Shown in pieces: positions 1 through 11,568 of a DNA stretch of 64,000 nt (positions are counted from its first letter, which is position 1; every line of letters begins with the position of its first letter). The translations under genes and the position numbers were made by a program. The notes beneath the pieces are model-generated. The model searched no databases. It saw nothing but the letters and a program-made list of their open reading frames with translations, and was not told where the DNA came from. Origin of the DNA: Aeromonas sp. FDAARGOS 1405 (lineage in GTDB: Bacteria > Pseudomonadota > Gammaproteobacteria > Enterobacterales > Aeromonadaceae); contig NZ_CP077311.1 of NCBI RefSeq assembly GCF_019048265.1, forward strand, positions 2,861,001 to 2,925,000. The letters are read 5' to 3'.

Positions 1-1357
1 GATAGGCGATGATGGCCACCAGCAGGGAGCCACCGCCCTGACGGAATACCTCTTTCGGGCCCTCTTCTTCCCACAGGATGGACATCCGCTCGATAGTCCA
101 GGAGAGGATGATCATCGGGAAGAAGGTGATCTTCATACCGTCGGTCAGCCCCAGCTTGAAGGCAAAGGCGGAGAAGATACCGATCATCGAGATCACCATG
201 ATGATGATGGCCGATATTCGGGCGACCAGCAGCAGGTTGAGCCGCGACAGGTAGGAGCGGATCACCAGACCGGTGCCGACGATCAGCAGGAAACCTACCA
301 GACCGGTGATCAGCTGGGTCTGGATAAAGGCGACCGCGATCAGCACCGGCATAAAGGTACCCGAGGTCTTGATGCCGACGATGACGCGCAAGAACACCAC
401 CATCAGCACACCGATGGGGATCAGCAGCAAGCCCTTGAACAAGGTCTGCTCTTCCAGCGGCAGGCTATGGATGGAGAAGTTCATCATCTCTGATTTTTCA
501 AACTTCTGGGCCAGTGCCACGCTGACCGGCTGCTCCTGCTCGATCATCGAGAAGCTGACACGGGAGTTGTGACCACCTGTCACATCCAGCAGGGCGCCGG
601 AGTTATACTCCCACAGCAGCAGGTTGGCAGGACGACCCTGTTCACCGGTTTGCGGGTTGAACAGCTTGTAGTCGGTCGGGCTGTTGAACACCTGCAGGTA
701 ATCGACCAGCTCCTGACGACGGCGACCATCTTCCAGATTCAGGGCATGCACTACGCGGGTCGGCACATCAGCATTGTTGAGCAACTCGGCGATCAGGTTG
801 GCGCGGCTCTTGTGCTTTTTCAGTAGCTCGGCGTTCTGCTCCTGCTTTTCGATCTCCTTGATGATCTCGCGGGTCAGGGTATAGCCGTCAGCAGAGCGCT
901 CCTGGGCGCGCTCCAGGATCTGCTTCATCGCAGTGGCATAGGGCTCACTCTCGATCTGCTTTTCGATAGCGGGCGGCTGCGGGTTGGCGGCCGGCTTGGC
1001 GTGGGCATCCGCCATCATGTCGACGCGATAGTAGAGCTCCTGACGGCCGGTAGCACTGCGGATCGACCATTCGGCACGGGCATCGCCATCCTTCTCGACG
1101 AAGGAGAGGCCGTAGCCGGGGCTGGCGGCGTTCTCGTTCATCAGGGTGAAACCGGGCTGGGTGCCCGGGATAGCCAGGGAGGCGATCACTGGCTCACCGG
1201 TAGCTTCGAACTCCAGTTTGGCTTCGATGGACCAGATCTGGCGCTTTTCACCGGGCGTCAGCGGCACATCCAACGCGATATGGTGATAGATCGTCATCCC
1301 CAGGCCGACAATGTACAGCAGGGCTACCAGCAAATAGAACGGCTTACGGGAAACCAT
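1..1357 (-). CDS. Inactive transglutaminase fused to 7 transmembrane helices (partial, C-terminus outside window)
   Basis: Translation from the ATG at 1357 gives a short N-terminal membrane anchor (VSRKPFYLLVALLYIVGLG), a periplasmic domain of about 280 residues that matches my memory of the inactive transglutaminase family, then several hydrophobic helices starting near residue 310 (GLLLIPIGVLMVVFL). The frame stays open to the window edge, so the end is missing. It begins 3 bases after the stop of the retropepsin-like gene, so the two form an operon. In related genomes an ATP-grasp alpha-L-glutamate-ligase-like gene often follows; it would lie outside this window. Role is not established; an envelope peptide-modification module is an inference from domain types. 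Confidence 0.8.
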   Translation of the reverse strand, partial: MVSRKPFYLLVALLYIVGLGMTIYHHIALDVPLTPGEKRQIWSIEAKLEFEATGEPVIASLAIPGTQPGFTLMNENAASPGYGLSFVEKDGDARAEWSIRSATGRQELYYRVDMMADAHAKPAANPQPPAIEKQIESEPYATAMKQILERAQERSADGYTLTREIIKEIEKQEQNAELLKKHKSRANLIAELLNNADVPTRVVHALNLEDGRRRQELVDYLQVFNSPTDYKLFNPQTGEQGRPANLLLWEYNSGALLDVTGGHNSRVSFSMIEQEQPVSVALAQKFEKSEMMNFSIHSLPLEEQTLFKGLLLIPIGVLMVVFLRVIVGIKTSGTFMPVLIAVAFIQTQLITGLVGFLLIVGTGLVIRSYLSRLNLLLVARISAIIIMVISMIGIFSAFAFKLGLTDGMKITFFPMIILSWTIERMSILWEEEGPKEVFRQGGGSLLVAIIAY

Positions 1358-1360
1358 GGA

Positions 1361-2149
1361 TTATTTCACATCCTTGAGCTTGGGTTTGGGTTGGATATAT
1401 TCGCGGGCCACATCAACCACGGCGATGTCTTTCAAAAATTCGCGACCCAGCAGCACCGGGAAGGTCATATCGCTGCGGTCTTTCAGGGTAAATTCGGCTT
1501 TCTCGGTCATGTCGCCAATGCGCACGGCCAGACGCACCACCGGACGGCGGTCCAGATCATCGGCAGAGGCCTGACGCACCCGCACGTGACGTACCAGCGG
1601 CGCTTCGATCTGGATCTTGTCGTCCACATCCTGATGGCTCAGGAAGAAGCGCACCCAGTTTTTGCCGTTGCGCTCGAAAATGGTGATCTCCTGCGCACTG
1701 ATGGAGGAGGTGGTCGCACCGGTATCGACCCGGGCCTGGAAGGCGTCGTTGGCGGCATCAACCCAGATCCACTCCGCTTCACCGACCATCAGCTTGCCAT
1801 CGATGGTGTGGCCCTGATTGGGGGCCGGGCACTTCTCGGTGGGGATCGCCATCGGTTTGGGCGGCTCGGAGGGGAGAGCTGCGAGCTTCTGGTCTACTTG
1901 CTTGACGGACTCTTTCATATTGGTGACATCTGTGTTGAGCTGAACCAGCAGGTGCTGTTGCTGCACATACTGCTTCTGTTGCTGTTCCATGGATGTTTGC
2001 AGGCGCTGCTCGCTCTGGCTCAGCTCGCTACGAAGCTCGGCCAGTGTCAGAGCGGGAACCTGAGGCGTTTTTTCCATATTGACACACCCGCCGAGACTGA
2101 GCAGGGAGAGCAGGGTCATTCCTTTTAATTTGCTTTTCATGTCATTCAT
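1361..2149 (-). CDS. Retropepsin-like (RimK-associated, PF05618-type) lipoprotein protease
   Basis: The 262-residue product starts with a lipoprotein signal (LLSLLSLGGC, lipidated Cys near residue 22), followed by a coiled-coil-like Gln/Glu-rich stretch (residues about 35-90) and a C-terminal domain of about 150 residues. The motif VDTGATTSSISA near residue 141 is the DTGA active-site loop of retropepsin-like aspartic peptidases; older annotation calls this family ATP-dependent zinc protease. It is the first gene of an operon with the 7TM transglutaminase-like gene. Location in the periplasm, tethered to a membrane, is inferred from the lipobox. Substrate unknown. Confidence 0.8.
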   Translation of the reverse strand: MNDMKSKLKGMTLLSLLSLGGCVNMEKTPQVPALTLAELRSELSQSEQRLQTSMEQQQKQYVQQQHLLVQLNTDVTNMKESVKQVDQKLAALPSEPPKPMAIPTEKCPAPNQGHTIDGKLMVGEAEWIWVDAANDAFQARVDTGATTSSISAQEITIFERNGKNWVRFFLSHQDVDDKIQIEAPLVRHVRVRQASADDLDRRPVVRLAVRIGDMTEKAEFTLKDRSDMTFPVLLGREFLKDIAVVDVAREYIQPKPKLKDVK

Positions 2150-2201
2150 TTAACTGTGCTTCCTGGAATTGGGTCAGTGTAACTTCCACAAGCGCCACCG
2201 G

Positions 2202-4266
<2,065 letters not shown>

Positions 4267-5115
4267 TTAAAAGCGCAGCACTCCCTGCCGTGCGCGATCG
4301 TTTTCCCCCCGCCAGGGGGCCATCTCCTGCCCCAGCAGACGACTCACCTGACGGGCCAGCTCGGGGGCTTGGGTGTTGTCGGCCGTGTGGATGTAGAGGT
4401 AAAGATCCTTGCCTTCGGAAAGCCACTGGCGCCAGTGGGGGAGCCAGCTGGGCAGGAAGGGGTGATTGGCCGCCGGGTCCGGCAGGCCGATAAAGCGCAC
4501 CATGGGGGCGTTGGCGGTGGCCAGCAGATGCACCGGCAGGCGCGGTTTCTTGCCTTGGGCATCGACAAGGGCTGGCGTGGTTGCTGGCACCGAGAAGAGT
4601 GGCCGGCTGTCGAGCATCACCCGGTTCACACCCTGTTCCATCAGCAGCCGGTTCAAGGCCCGCTCGGCCTCCCCCTTGGCGAAAAAGTCGGGGTGACGCA
4701 CCTCGAGGGCGTAGCGAAACGCCCGTGGCAACCGCTCGATAAAGGCCGCCAGTCTGGCCAGCCCCTGTGGCCCGAAACGGGCGGGCAGCTGCAGGGTGAG
4801 CAGCCCCAGCTTGTCGTGTAGTGGCGCAAGTAGCTTGATAAAGTCGGCAACCTGTTTGTCTGCGCTCACCAGATCGCTCTGGTGGCTGATGGTTTGTGGA
4901 AACTTGAAGTTGAAACGAAAGTGATCGGGCACCGCATCGGCCCATCGCTGTACCGTGTCCGGTGTCGGCAGGGCGTAGAAGGTGGTGTTACCCTCCACCG
5001 AGTTGAAGACGGTCGCATAGTGGGCGAGGTGTTCGGCAGGCTTGGCGCCAAGGCCCAGCAACTGGCCGGGCCAGCTGGGGTGGGACCACTGTGGCAGGCC
5101 CAAATAGAGGCTCAT
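4267..5115 (-). CDS. yecE: DUF72 family protein YecE
   Basis: The product (282 aa from the ATG at 5115) matches E. coli YecE (272 aa) throughout: SLYLGLPQWSHPSW at the start, FNSVEGNTTFYALP, FRFNFKFPQTISHQ, and VMLDSRPLF. Members have a TIM-barrel-like DUF72 fold; the biochemical role is not known. In E. coli yecE also lies near cmoAB and aspS, so the neighbourhood is conserved. The frame is open upstream to 5184 but similarity begins at MSLYLG. Confidence 0.9.
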   Translation of the reverse strand: MSLYLGLPQWSHPSWPGQLLGLGAKPAEHLAHYATVFNSVEGNTTFYALPTPDTVQRWADAVPDHFRFNFKFPQTISHQSDLVSADKQVADFIKLLAPLHDKLGLLTLQLPARFGPQGLARLAAFIERLPRAFRYALEVRHPDFFAKGEAERALNRLLMEQGVNRVMLDSRPLFSVPATTPALVDAQGKKPRLPVHLLATANAPMVRFIGLPDPAANHPFLPSWLPHWRQWLSEGKDLYLYIHTADNTQAPELARQVSRLLGQEMAPWRGENDRARQGVLRF

Positions 5116-5277
5116 GGTGACTAATCTCTTCGCTCTTGGTGCATTCGTGCCGATTTTTTGCCCGCTTTTTGCCATCGAGTGCAAAAAACTGGCGAAAGGA
5201 GGCTGCTGGCCATTTTACCCAAAAGGGGGTTTTCCTCTATAATGCCAGCCCTTTTGTTTTTCAATTTCTTGTGACCC

Positions 5278-5529
5278 ATGCCTATCTACGAATATCGTTG
5301 CGACGTCTGTGGCCATGAATTGGCAAAACTGCAAAAGCTTTCCGATGCCCCCCTGACCGACTGTCCGGCCTGTAGCAAGCCGAATCTGGTCAAGCTGATA
5401 TCGGCGGCAGGCTTCCGGCTCAAGGGAACCGGATGGTACGAGACTGATTTCAAACCGGGTAAGAAAAAGAATCTGGCCAGCTGTGAGACAGACGGTGCTT
5501 GCCAGTCGTGCCCGGCGGCCCAAGGTTAA
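5278..5529 (+). CDS. FmdB-family zinc ribbon protein
   Basis: An 83-residue protein beginning [14 protein letters not shown], the standard start of FmdB/CxxC_CxxC_SSSS regulatory-type zinc ribbons. Two CxxC knuckles (CDVC near residue 9 and CPAC near residue 37) would bind one zinc; a Lys-rich segment and a second pair of cysteines (CQSCPA) end the protein. It lies 32 bases upstream of aspS on the same strand, a common arrangement in gammaproteobacteria. Function unknown; the family name FmdB should not be read as proof of a regulatory role. Confidence 0.88.
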   Translation: MPIYEYRCDVCGHELAKLQKLSDAPLTDCPACSKPNLVKLISAAGFRLKGTGWYETDFKPGKKKNLASCETDGACQSCPAAQG

Positions 5530-5561
5530 CCGTCTCTCTACAATTTCGAAGGAAGAAGTCC

Positions 5562-7328
5562 ATGCGCTCTATCTATTGCGGACAGGTCAATGAGGCCCAT
5601 GCAGGGCAGACCATTACATTGTGCGGTTGGGTTCATCGTCGTCGTGATCTCGGCGGTCTGATCTTTATCGATATGCGCGACCGGGAAGGGATCGTTCAGG
5701 TGTTCTTCGATCCGGACAAACCGGACGCGTTCGCCCTGGCCTCCGAGCTGCGCGGTGAGTTCTGCATCCAGGTGACCGGCGTGGTGCGCACCCGTCCCGA
5801 GTCCCAGCGCAACAGCGAGATGGCCACTGGCGCCATCGAAGTGTTCGCCCACGAACTCAACATCATCAACCGTGCCGAGCCGCTGCCGCTGGACTTCAAT
5901 CAGGTCAACAGCGAAGAGATCAGCCTCAAGTATCGCTACCTGGATTTGCGTCGTCCCGAGATGGCCAAGTACCTGAAGACCCGTGCCAAGGCCAGCGCCT
6001 TCGTACGCCGCTTCATGGACGAGCATGGCTTCCTCGATATCGAGACCCCGATGCTGACCAAGGCCACCCCGGAAGGTGCCCGTGACTATCTGGTGCCGAG
6101 CCGCGTGCACAAGGGCAAGTTCTACGCTCTGCCGCAATCCCCCCAGCTGTTCAAGCAGTTGCTGATGATGTCCGGCTTCGATCGCTACTACCAGATCGTC
6201 AAGTGCTTCCGTGACGAAGACCTGCGTGCCGACCGCCAGCCGGAATTCACCCAGATCGACGTGGAGACCTCCTTCATGACCGCGCCGCAGGTGCGTGAAG
6301 TGATGGAAGAGATGATCCGCAAACTGTGGCTGCACATCCTGAACGTGGATCTGGGCGACTTCCCGATCATGACCTTCGACGAAGCCATGCGTCGCTACGG
6401 CTCCGACAAGCCGGACCTGCGTCTGCCAATGGAGCTGGTTGATGTGGCTGATCTGCTGACTACTGTCGAGTTCGCCGTGTTCGCGGGCCCCGCCAACGAT
6501 CCGAAAGGCCGTGTGGCTGCCCTGAAAGTCCCGGGCGGTGCCGAGCTCTCTCGCAAGCAGATCGACGAATACACCAAGTTTGTCGGCATCTACGGTGCCA
6601 AGGGCCTGGCCTGGATGAAGGTCAATGAAGCGGCCAATGGTATCGAAGGCGTGCAGTCTCCGGTTGCCAAGTTCCTCTCTGACGCCATCGTGCGCGAGAT
6701 CCTGGCCCGTACCGGCGCAGCCGACGGCGACATCATCTTCTTTGGCGCTGACAGCAAGAAAGTGGTTTGCGATGCCATGGGCGCCCTGCGTCTGAAAGTG
6801 GGTCGCGATCTGGGCCTACTGGAGAACAGCTGGAAACCGCTGTGGGTCATCGACTTCCCGATGTTCGAGGAAGATGGTGAAGGTGGTCTGGCCGCCATGC
6901 ACCACCCGTTCACCGCGCCGAGCAACATGAGCCCGGCCGAGCTGAAAGCCAACCCTGTGGGTGCTTACGCCAACGCCTACGACATGGTGATCAACGGCTA
7001 CGAAGTGGGTGGTGGCTCTGTCCGTATCCACAACAGCGAGATGCAGTCCACCGTGTTCGACATCCTGGGTATCACCCCGGCCGAGCAGCGCCTGAAGTTC
7101 GGCTTCCTGCTGGATGCCCTGAAGTACGGTACCCCGCCGCACGCCGGTCTGGCCTTCGGTCTGGACCGTCTCAGCATGCTGCTGACCGGCACCGAAAACA
7201 TTCGGGACGTCATCGCCTTCCCGAAAACGACCGCGGCCGCCTGTCTGATGACAGACGCCCCCAGCCTTGCCAATGCCGCCCAACTGGGTGAGCTGGCGAT
7301 TGCAACCACCGTCAAGGGCGACGAGTAA
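5562..7328 (+). CDS. aspS: Aspartyl-tRNA synthetase
   Basis: The 588-residue product begins [16 protein letters not shown], matching E. coli AspRS (590 aa). It has the N-terminal OB-fold anticodon-binding domain, the class II catalytic core ([18 protein letters not shown], motif 2), the bacterial GAD insertion in the middle, and motif 3 ([13 protein letters not shown]). The start is set by homology and by a GAAGGAAGA ribosome site at about 5548. The frame is open upstream to 5499, overlapping the zinc-ribbon gene, but that extension has no similarity. It charges tRNA-Asp. Confidence 0.98.
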   Translation: MRSIYCGQVNEAHAGQTITLCGWVHRRRDLGGLIFIDMRDREGIVQVFFDPDKPDAFALASELRGEFCIQVTGVVRTRPESQRNSEMATGAIEVFAHELNIINRAEPLPLDFNQVNSEEISLKYRYLDLRRPEMAKYLKTRAKASAFVRRFMDEHGFLDIETPMLTKATPEGARDYLVPSRVHKGKFYALPQSPQLFKQLLMMSGFDRYYQIVKCFRDEDLRADRQPEFTQIDVETSFMTAPQVREVMEEMIRKLWLHILNVDLGDFPIMTFDEAMRRYGSDKPDLRLPMELVDVADLLTTVEFAVFAGPANDPKGRVAALKVPGGAELSRKQIDEYTKFVGIYGAKGLAWMKVNEAANGIEGVQSPVAKFLSDAIVREILARTGAADGDIIFFGADSKKVVCDAMGALRLKVGRDLGLLENSWKPLWVIDFPMFEEDGEGGLAAMHHPFTAPSNMSPAELKANPVGAYANAYDMVINGYEVGGGSVRIHNSEMQSTVFDILGITPAEQRLKFGFLLDALKYGTPPHAGLAFGLDRLSMLLTGTENIRDVIAFPKTTAAACLMTDAPSLANAAQLGELAIATTVKGDE

Positions 7329-7344
7329 GCCGATACCGGCACTG

Positions 7345-7371
7345 GAGGCCGCCCCGTGCGGCCTCTGTGTT
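7345..7371 (+). terminator. aspS terminator or attenuator
   Basis: Stem GAGGCCGC (7345-7352) / GCGGCCTC (7358-7365) with a 5-base loop, followed by a weak T-rich tail (TGTGTTT). It sits 16 bases after the aspS stop; termination may be partial because yebC follows on the same strand. Confidence 0.6.
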
Positions 7372-7429
7372 TCCCTTGAGTTAGTCATGATCAGTGTTAC
7401 TGACATTTAAAAAAGAACGGAGAGTCTCT

Positions 7430-8170
7430 ATGGCAGGTCACAGTAAATGGGCCAACATCAAACACCGCAAGGCCGCTCAGGACGCCAAGCGTGGCAAGAT
7501 CTTCACCAAACTGATCCGCGAAATCACTACCTCCGCGCGTCTGGGTGATGCCGATCCGGCCAACAACCCGCGTCTGCGTGCTGCGGTGACTGCCGCCCTG
7601 ACCAACAACATGACCCGCGACACCATCAACCGTGCCATTCAGCGTGGCGCCGGTGGTGGCGATGGCGAACAGCTCGAGACCATCGTATACGAAGGTTACG
7701 GCCCGGCTGGCTCTGCCGTGATGGTAGAGTGCCTGACCGACAACCGTAACCGTACCGTAGCCGAAGTGCGTCACGCCTTCAGCAAGTGCGGTGGCAACCT
7801 GGGTACCGACGGCTCCGTTGCCTATCTGTTCAGCAAGAAAGGTCTGCTGACTTTCGTGGGCGTAGACGAAGATGCCCTGATGGATGCCGCGCTGGAAGCG
7901 GGCGCCGATGACGTGGTCACCGAAGAGGATGGCACCATCGAGGTGTACACCACCCCGAACGACTTCGGTACCGTGCTGGACGGTCTGGAAGCTGCCGGCT
8001 TCAAGGCCCAGAGCGCCGAAGTGACCATGATCCCCTCCACCGAAGCTGAGCTGGATGCAGAAACTGCACCCAAGCTGATGCGTCTGATCGACATGCTGGA
8101 AGATCTGGACGATGTGCAAGAGGTGTATCACAACGGCTCCATCTCCGATGAAGTCGCTGCGACCCTCTGA
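7430..8170 (+). CDS. yebC: YebC/PmpR family translation/transcription factor
   Basis: The start [18 protein letters not shown] is the family hallmark and follows a GGAGAG ribosome site. The protein is 246 aa like E. coli YebC, with the conserved segments [17 protein letters not shown], and the acidic C-terminus ([15 protein letters not shown]). Members have been described as DNA-binding regulators and, more recently, as factors that relieve ribosome stalling at proline runs. In E. coli yebC precedes ruvC; here the ruv genes are absent and a terminator follows at once. Confidence 0.97.
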   Translation: MAGHSKWANIKHRKAAQDAKRGKIFTKLIREITTSARLGDADPANNPRLRAAVTAALTNNMTRDTINRAIQRGAGGGDGEQLETIVYEGYGPAGSAVMVECLTDNRNRTVAEVRHAFSKCGGNLGTDGSVAYLFSKKGLLTFVGVDEDALMDAALEAGADDVVTEEDGTIEVYTTPNDFGTVLDGLEAAGFKAQSAEVTMIPSTEAELDAETAPKLMRLIDMLEDLDDVQEVYHNGSISDEVAATL

Positions 8171-8191
8171 TCGCAGAATCGTGCTCTCCCG

Positions 8192-8218
8192 ATGGCAGCC
8201 TGATGGCTGCCATTTTTT
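8192..8218 (+). terminator. yebC rho-independent terminator
   Basis: Perfect 9-bp stem ATGGCAGCC (8192-8200) / GGCTGCCAT (8205-8213), TGAT loop, then six T. Confidence 0.92.
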
Positions 8219-8697
8219 ATCTTTGCATCGTGGCAACTGCTGATTGATGTGTCGGTTGATCAACCGGTGCAACAACTCTCTTCACTGACAGTCTTCTCCG
8301 CTTTCTCTGCGAATTATCATTGATCTGTCCCTGCCAGTCGGTTGGCCCTGCACGTACGCCAGTCGGCAGTTCTGCTGCGTTGCGCTAGCGAGGCTCCGCT
8401 TATCCTGTTTATCACTCCTTTAGCTCTATAGATGGGGTTCAGTGCTCGCATCTGCCCGTCAGGGTAATTGCGTTGCGGGTAGGGGGAGGAGGTGATGGGA
8501 CGTGCTCTTGTTATCACAGGTGGCCCATCAATACAGAGTCACAGGTTGGGATATCGATAGCGGATTGGCTGGGACGAGTTGGTTGGTTGGTTGGTTGGTT
8601 GGTTGGTTGGTTGGTTGGTTGGTTGGTTGGTCCGGAAGATAGGTGCTGCACTAGCGCAATCGGTTGGAGAGAGGAGAGCAGTGAATAAGTGGCAGAT
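8219..8697. other. Non-coding gap between yebC and adhE (convergent)
   Basis: About 480 bases without a convincing gene. It holds a perfect 14-bp palindrome CGGTTGATCAACCG at 8253-8266, a purine-rich GGGGGAGGAGGTG at 8482-8494, and the (GGTT)n tract listed separately. Short open frames here, including one that encodes VGWL repeats out of the microsatellite, have no family resemblance. Confidence 0.6.
8578..8631. repeat. Tetranucleotide microsatellite (GGTT)n
   Basis: Twelve perfect GGTT units (8581-8628) flanked by partial units give an uninterrupted 54-base tract. The complement reads (AACC)n. It lies between the terminators of the convergent genes yebC and adhE, not upstream of either. Tracts of this length normally change copy number by slipped-strand mispairing. 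Confidence 0.97.
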
Positions 8698-8726
8698 AAA
8701 AAAAAGCCCGCGCAGTGCGCGGGCTT
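8698..8726 (-). terminator. adhE rho-independent terminator
   Basis: Stem AAGCCCGCGC (8704-8713) / GCGCGGGCTT (8717-8726), 3-base loop; on the minus strand it is followed by a run of T from the A-tract at 8698-8705. Confidence 0.93.
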
Positions 8727-8745
8727 GTTATTTCAGGACTGATTA

Positions 8746-11412
8746 TCAGGCCTTGGATTTCTTCTTGCCTTCAACCTTGGCTTCAACCGGGGCAGCAGTT
8801 ACCGGAGCGGCTTCGGTGAACGGACGACCGTAGTAGGAGTCCAGCAGAACCTGCTTCAGCTCGCTGATCAGCGGGTAGCGCGGGTTGGCGCCGGTGCACT
8901 GGTCATCGAAAGCTTCGATAGCCAGCTGGTCAACCTTGGCCAGGAAGTCAGCTTCAGTCACGCCAGCTTCGCGGATAGAGGCCGGGATACCTAGGGTAGC
9001 CTTCAACTCGTCCAGCCAGGTCAGCAGCTTCTCGATCTTGGCTGCGGTGCGGTCACCGGCAGCAGTCAGACCCAGGTGGTCAGCGACTTCGGCGTAACGA
9101 CGACGAGCCTGCGGGCGGTCGTACTGGGAGAACGCAGTCTGCTTGGTCGGGTTGTCGTTCGCGTTGTAGCGGATGACGTTGCTGATCAGCAGGGCGTTAG
9201 CCAGACCGTGCGGAATGTGGAACTCGGCACCCAGTTTGTGAGCCATGGAGTGGCACACACCCAAGAAGGCGTTGGCGAACGCGATACCGGCGATAGTGGC
9301 AGCATTGTGCACCTTCTCGCGAGCGATCGGGTCGTTGGCACCGTTCTGGTAGCTGGACGGCAGATACTCTTTCAGCATTTTCAGGGCTTGCAGCGCCTGG
9401 CCGTCGGAGTACTCGTTAGCCAGTACGGAAACATAGGCTTCCATGGCGTGAGTCACGGCATCGATACCACCGAATGCACACAGGGACTTCGGCATACCCA
9501 TGACCAGGTTGGCATCAACGATGGCCATGTTCGGGGTCAGCTCGTAGTCAGCCAGCGGATACTTCTGACCAGACACTTCATCGGTTACTACCGCAAACGG
9601 AGTGACTTCAGAGCCGGTACCGGAAGTGGTGGTGATACAGACCAGTTCGGCCTTCACGCCCATTTTCGGGAACTTGTAGATACGCTTGCGGATGTCCATG
9701 AAGCGCATGGCCAGATCTTCGAACGCAGTGTTCGGGTGCTCGTACATTACCCACATGATCTTGGCCGCATCCATCGGTGAACCACCGCCCAGCGCCAGGA
9801 TAACGTCCGGTTTGAAGGAGTTGGCCATCTCGGCACCCTTGCGAACCACAGCCAGGGTCGGGTCAGCTTCTACTTCGTAGAACACTTCCACTTCCATATT
9901 CTGTGCTTTCAGCAGGCTGACCAGTTCATCGGCGTAGCCGTTGTTGAACAGGAAGCGGTCAGTTACGACCATGGCACGTTTTTTACCTTCCAGGTCGCTC
10001 AGAGCGATCGGCAGGGAACCACGACGGAAGTAGATGGATTTCGGAAGTTTGTGCCACAGCATGTTTTCTGCCCGTTTTGCGACTGTCTTCTTGTTGATCA
10101 GGTGCTTCGGACCCACGTTTTCGGAGATGGAGTTACCGCTCCAGGAGCCGCAACCCAGGGTCAGGGACGGAGCCATTGCGAAGTTGTACAGGTCACCGAT
10201 ACCGCCTTGGGTAGACGGAGTGTTGATCAGGATACGCGCGGTCTTCATCTTGTCGCCGAAGTACTTGATGCGGTCAGCGTTGCGGTCCTGGTCGGTGTAC
10301 AGACCTGAGGTGTGGCCGATGCCACCGATGTTGACCATGTCACAGGCCATATCAACGGCGTTTTCGAAGCTGCTTGCACGGAACATACCGAGCAGCGGGG
10401 ACAATTTCTCGTGAGCAAACTCATCTTCTGCACACAGCTTGACGCCTTCACCGATCAGGATCTTGGTATCAGCCGGTACAGTCACGCCTGCCATCTCGGC
10501 AATCTTGGTGGCTGGCTGGCCAACAATGTTGGCGTTCAGGGCACCGTTGATCAGGATGACTTTACGTACCTTGTCAGCATCTTCTTTGGAGAGCACGTGG
10601 CCCTTGTGGGATGCAAAGCGCTCTTTAACCTGGTCGTAGATGGCATCAACAACGATGACCGCCTGCTCGGAAGCACAGACCACGCCGTTATCGAAAGTCT
10701 TGGACATCAGGATGGAGGCAACGGCACGCTTCACGTCGGCAGTTTCGTCGATAACGATAGGTACGTTACCGGCACCCACACCGATAGCAGGCTTACCGGA
10801 GGAGTAGGCTGCTTTCACCATGCCCGGGCCACCGGTGGCCAGGATCAGGTTGATGTCTTCGTGCTTCATCAGGGCGTTGGAGAGCTCAACAGACGGTTGG
10901 TCGATCCAGCCGATGATGTCTTTCGGCGCACCGGCGGCAACAGCTGCATCCAGTACCAGCTTGGCAGCGGTATTGGTGGAGTTCTTGGCGCGGGGGTGCG
11001 GGGAGAAGATGATGGCGTTGCGGGTCTTGAGCGCGATCATGGATTTGAAGATCGCAGTGGAGGTCGGGTTGGTGGTCGGAACGATACCACAGATGATACC
11101 TACCGGCTCGGCGATGGTGATGGTACCCATCTGATCATCTTCGCTCAGAATGCCGCAGGTTTTCTCGTCTTTGTACTTGTTGTAGATGTATTCGGAGGCG
11201 AAGTGGTTCTTGATAACCTTGTCTTCGATGATACCCATACCGGATTCTTCCACGGCCATCTGGGCCAGAGGGATACGGGCGTTGTTGGCGGCCAGGGCGG
11301 CGGCACGGAAGATCTTGTCTACCTGCTCTTGAGAGAAGCTGGCGAATTCACGCTGTGCTTCCTTAACGCGGGCGACCAGTGCATCCAGTTCAGCCAAATT
11401 GGTTACTGCCAT
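8746..11412 (-). CDS. adhE: Bifunctional acetaldehyde-CoA/alcohol dehydrogenase
   Basis: The 888-residue protein (E. coli AdhE 891) reduces acetyl-CoA to acetaldehyde and then ethanol, reoxidising NADH during fermentation. The N-terminal half is an aldehyde dehydrogenase with the catalytic Cys in FDNGVVCASEQ near residue 245; the C-terminal half is an iron-dependent ADH with GGGSPMDAAK and metal ligands in GGIDAVTHAMEAY and CHSMAHKLGAEFHIPHG. The end carries an Ala/Lys tail (VEGKKKSKA). Start MAVTNLAEL follows an AGGAG site. AdhE forms spirosome filaments in E. coli; the same is expected here. The FNR-type promoter listed separately explains anaerobic induction. Confidence 0.98.
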   Translation of the reverse strand: MAVTNLAELDALVARVKEAQREFASFSQEQVDKIFRAAALAANNARIPLAQMAVEESGMGIIEDKVIKNHFASEYIYNKYKDEKTCGILSEDDQMGTITIAEPVGIICGIVPTTNPTSTAIFKSMIALKTRNAIIFSPHPRAKNSTNTAAKLVLDAAVAAGAPKDIIGWIDQPSVELSNALMKHEDINLILATGGPGMVKAAYSSGKPAIGVGAGNVPIVIDETADVKRAVASILMSKTFDNGVVCASEQAVIVVDAIYDQVKERFASHKGHVLSKEDADKVRKVILINGALNANIVGQPATKIAEMAGVTVPADTKILIGEGVKLCAEDEFAHEKLSPLLGMFRASSFENAVDMACDMVNIGGIGHTSGLYTDQDRNADRIKYFGDKMKTARILINTPSTQGGIGDLYNFAMAPSLTLGCGSWSGNSISENVGPKHLINKKTVAKRAENMLWHKLPKSIYFRRGSLPIALSDLEGKKRAMVVTDRFLFNNGYADELVSLLKAQNMEVEVFYEVEADPTLAVVRKGAEMANSFKPDVILALGGGSPMDAAKIMWVMYEHPNTAFEDLAMRFMDIRKRIYKFPKMGVKAELVCITTTSGTGSEVTPFAVVTDEVSGQKYPLADYELTPNMAIVDANLVMGMPKSLCAFGGIDAVTHAMEAYVSVLANEYSDGQALQALKMLKEYLPSSYQNGANDPIAREKVHNAATIAGIAFANAFLGVCHSMAHKLGAEFHIPHGLANALLISNVIRYNANDNPTKQTAFSQYDRPQARRRYAEVADHLGLTAAGDRTAAKIEKLLTWLDELKATLGIPASIREAGVTEADFLAKVDQLAIEAFDDQCTGANPRYPLISELKQVLLDSYYGRPFTEAAPVTAAPVEAKVEGKKKSKA

Positions 11413-11531
11413 GTTTATCTCCTGATTATTTGAAAACTGTTTAGTAAGACGTTGGCAATGCCCGGCAATTATAGTCGCCCTGTCAAGACGGTATGGTTGC
11501 AACACGGTTTTTACATGCCTTACTAAATCGC

Positions 11532-11568
11532 TTTCTGAGTCGATTATAGAGCGGGGCCGACTCAGAAA
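11532..11568. promoter_or_regulatory. Perfect inverted repeat enclosing the adhE promoter core
   Basis: TTTCTGAGTCG (11532-11542) and CGACTCAGAAA (11558-11568) are exact 11-bp inverted copies 15 bases apart. The -10 box lies in the spacer and the left arm covers the predicted start. Neither strand has a terminator-like T-run. An operator for a dimeric repressor is the simplest reading; the protein is unknown. Confidence 0.55.

Noticed and set aside
8495..8560. 21-codon ORF behind GGAGGAGGTG
   Set aside because: The purine tract is only about 2 bases from the ATG, too close for a normal ribosome site, and the peptide has no recognisable features.
8473..8833. Frames encoding repeated VGWL peptides
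   Set aside because: They are a by-product of translating the GGTT microsatellite; flanking sequence is not protein-like and one frame runs into the adhE terminator and gene.
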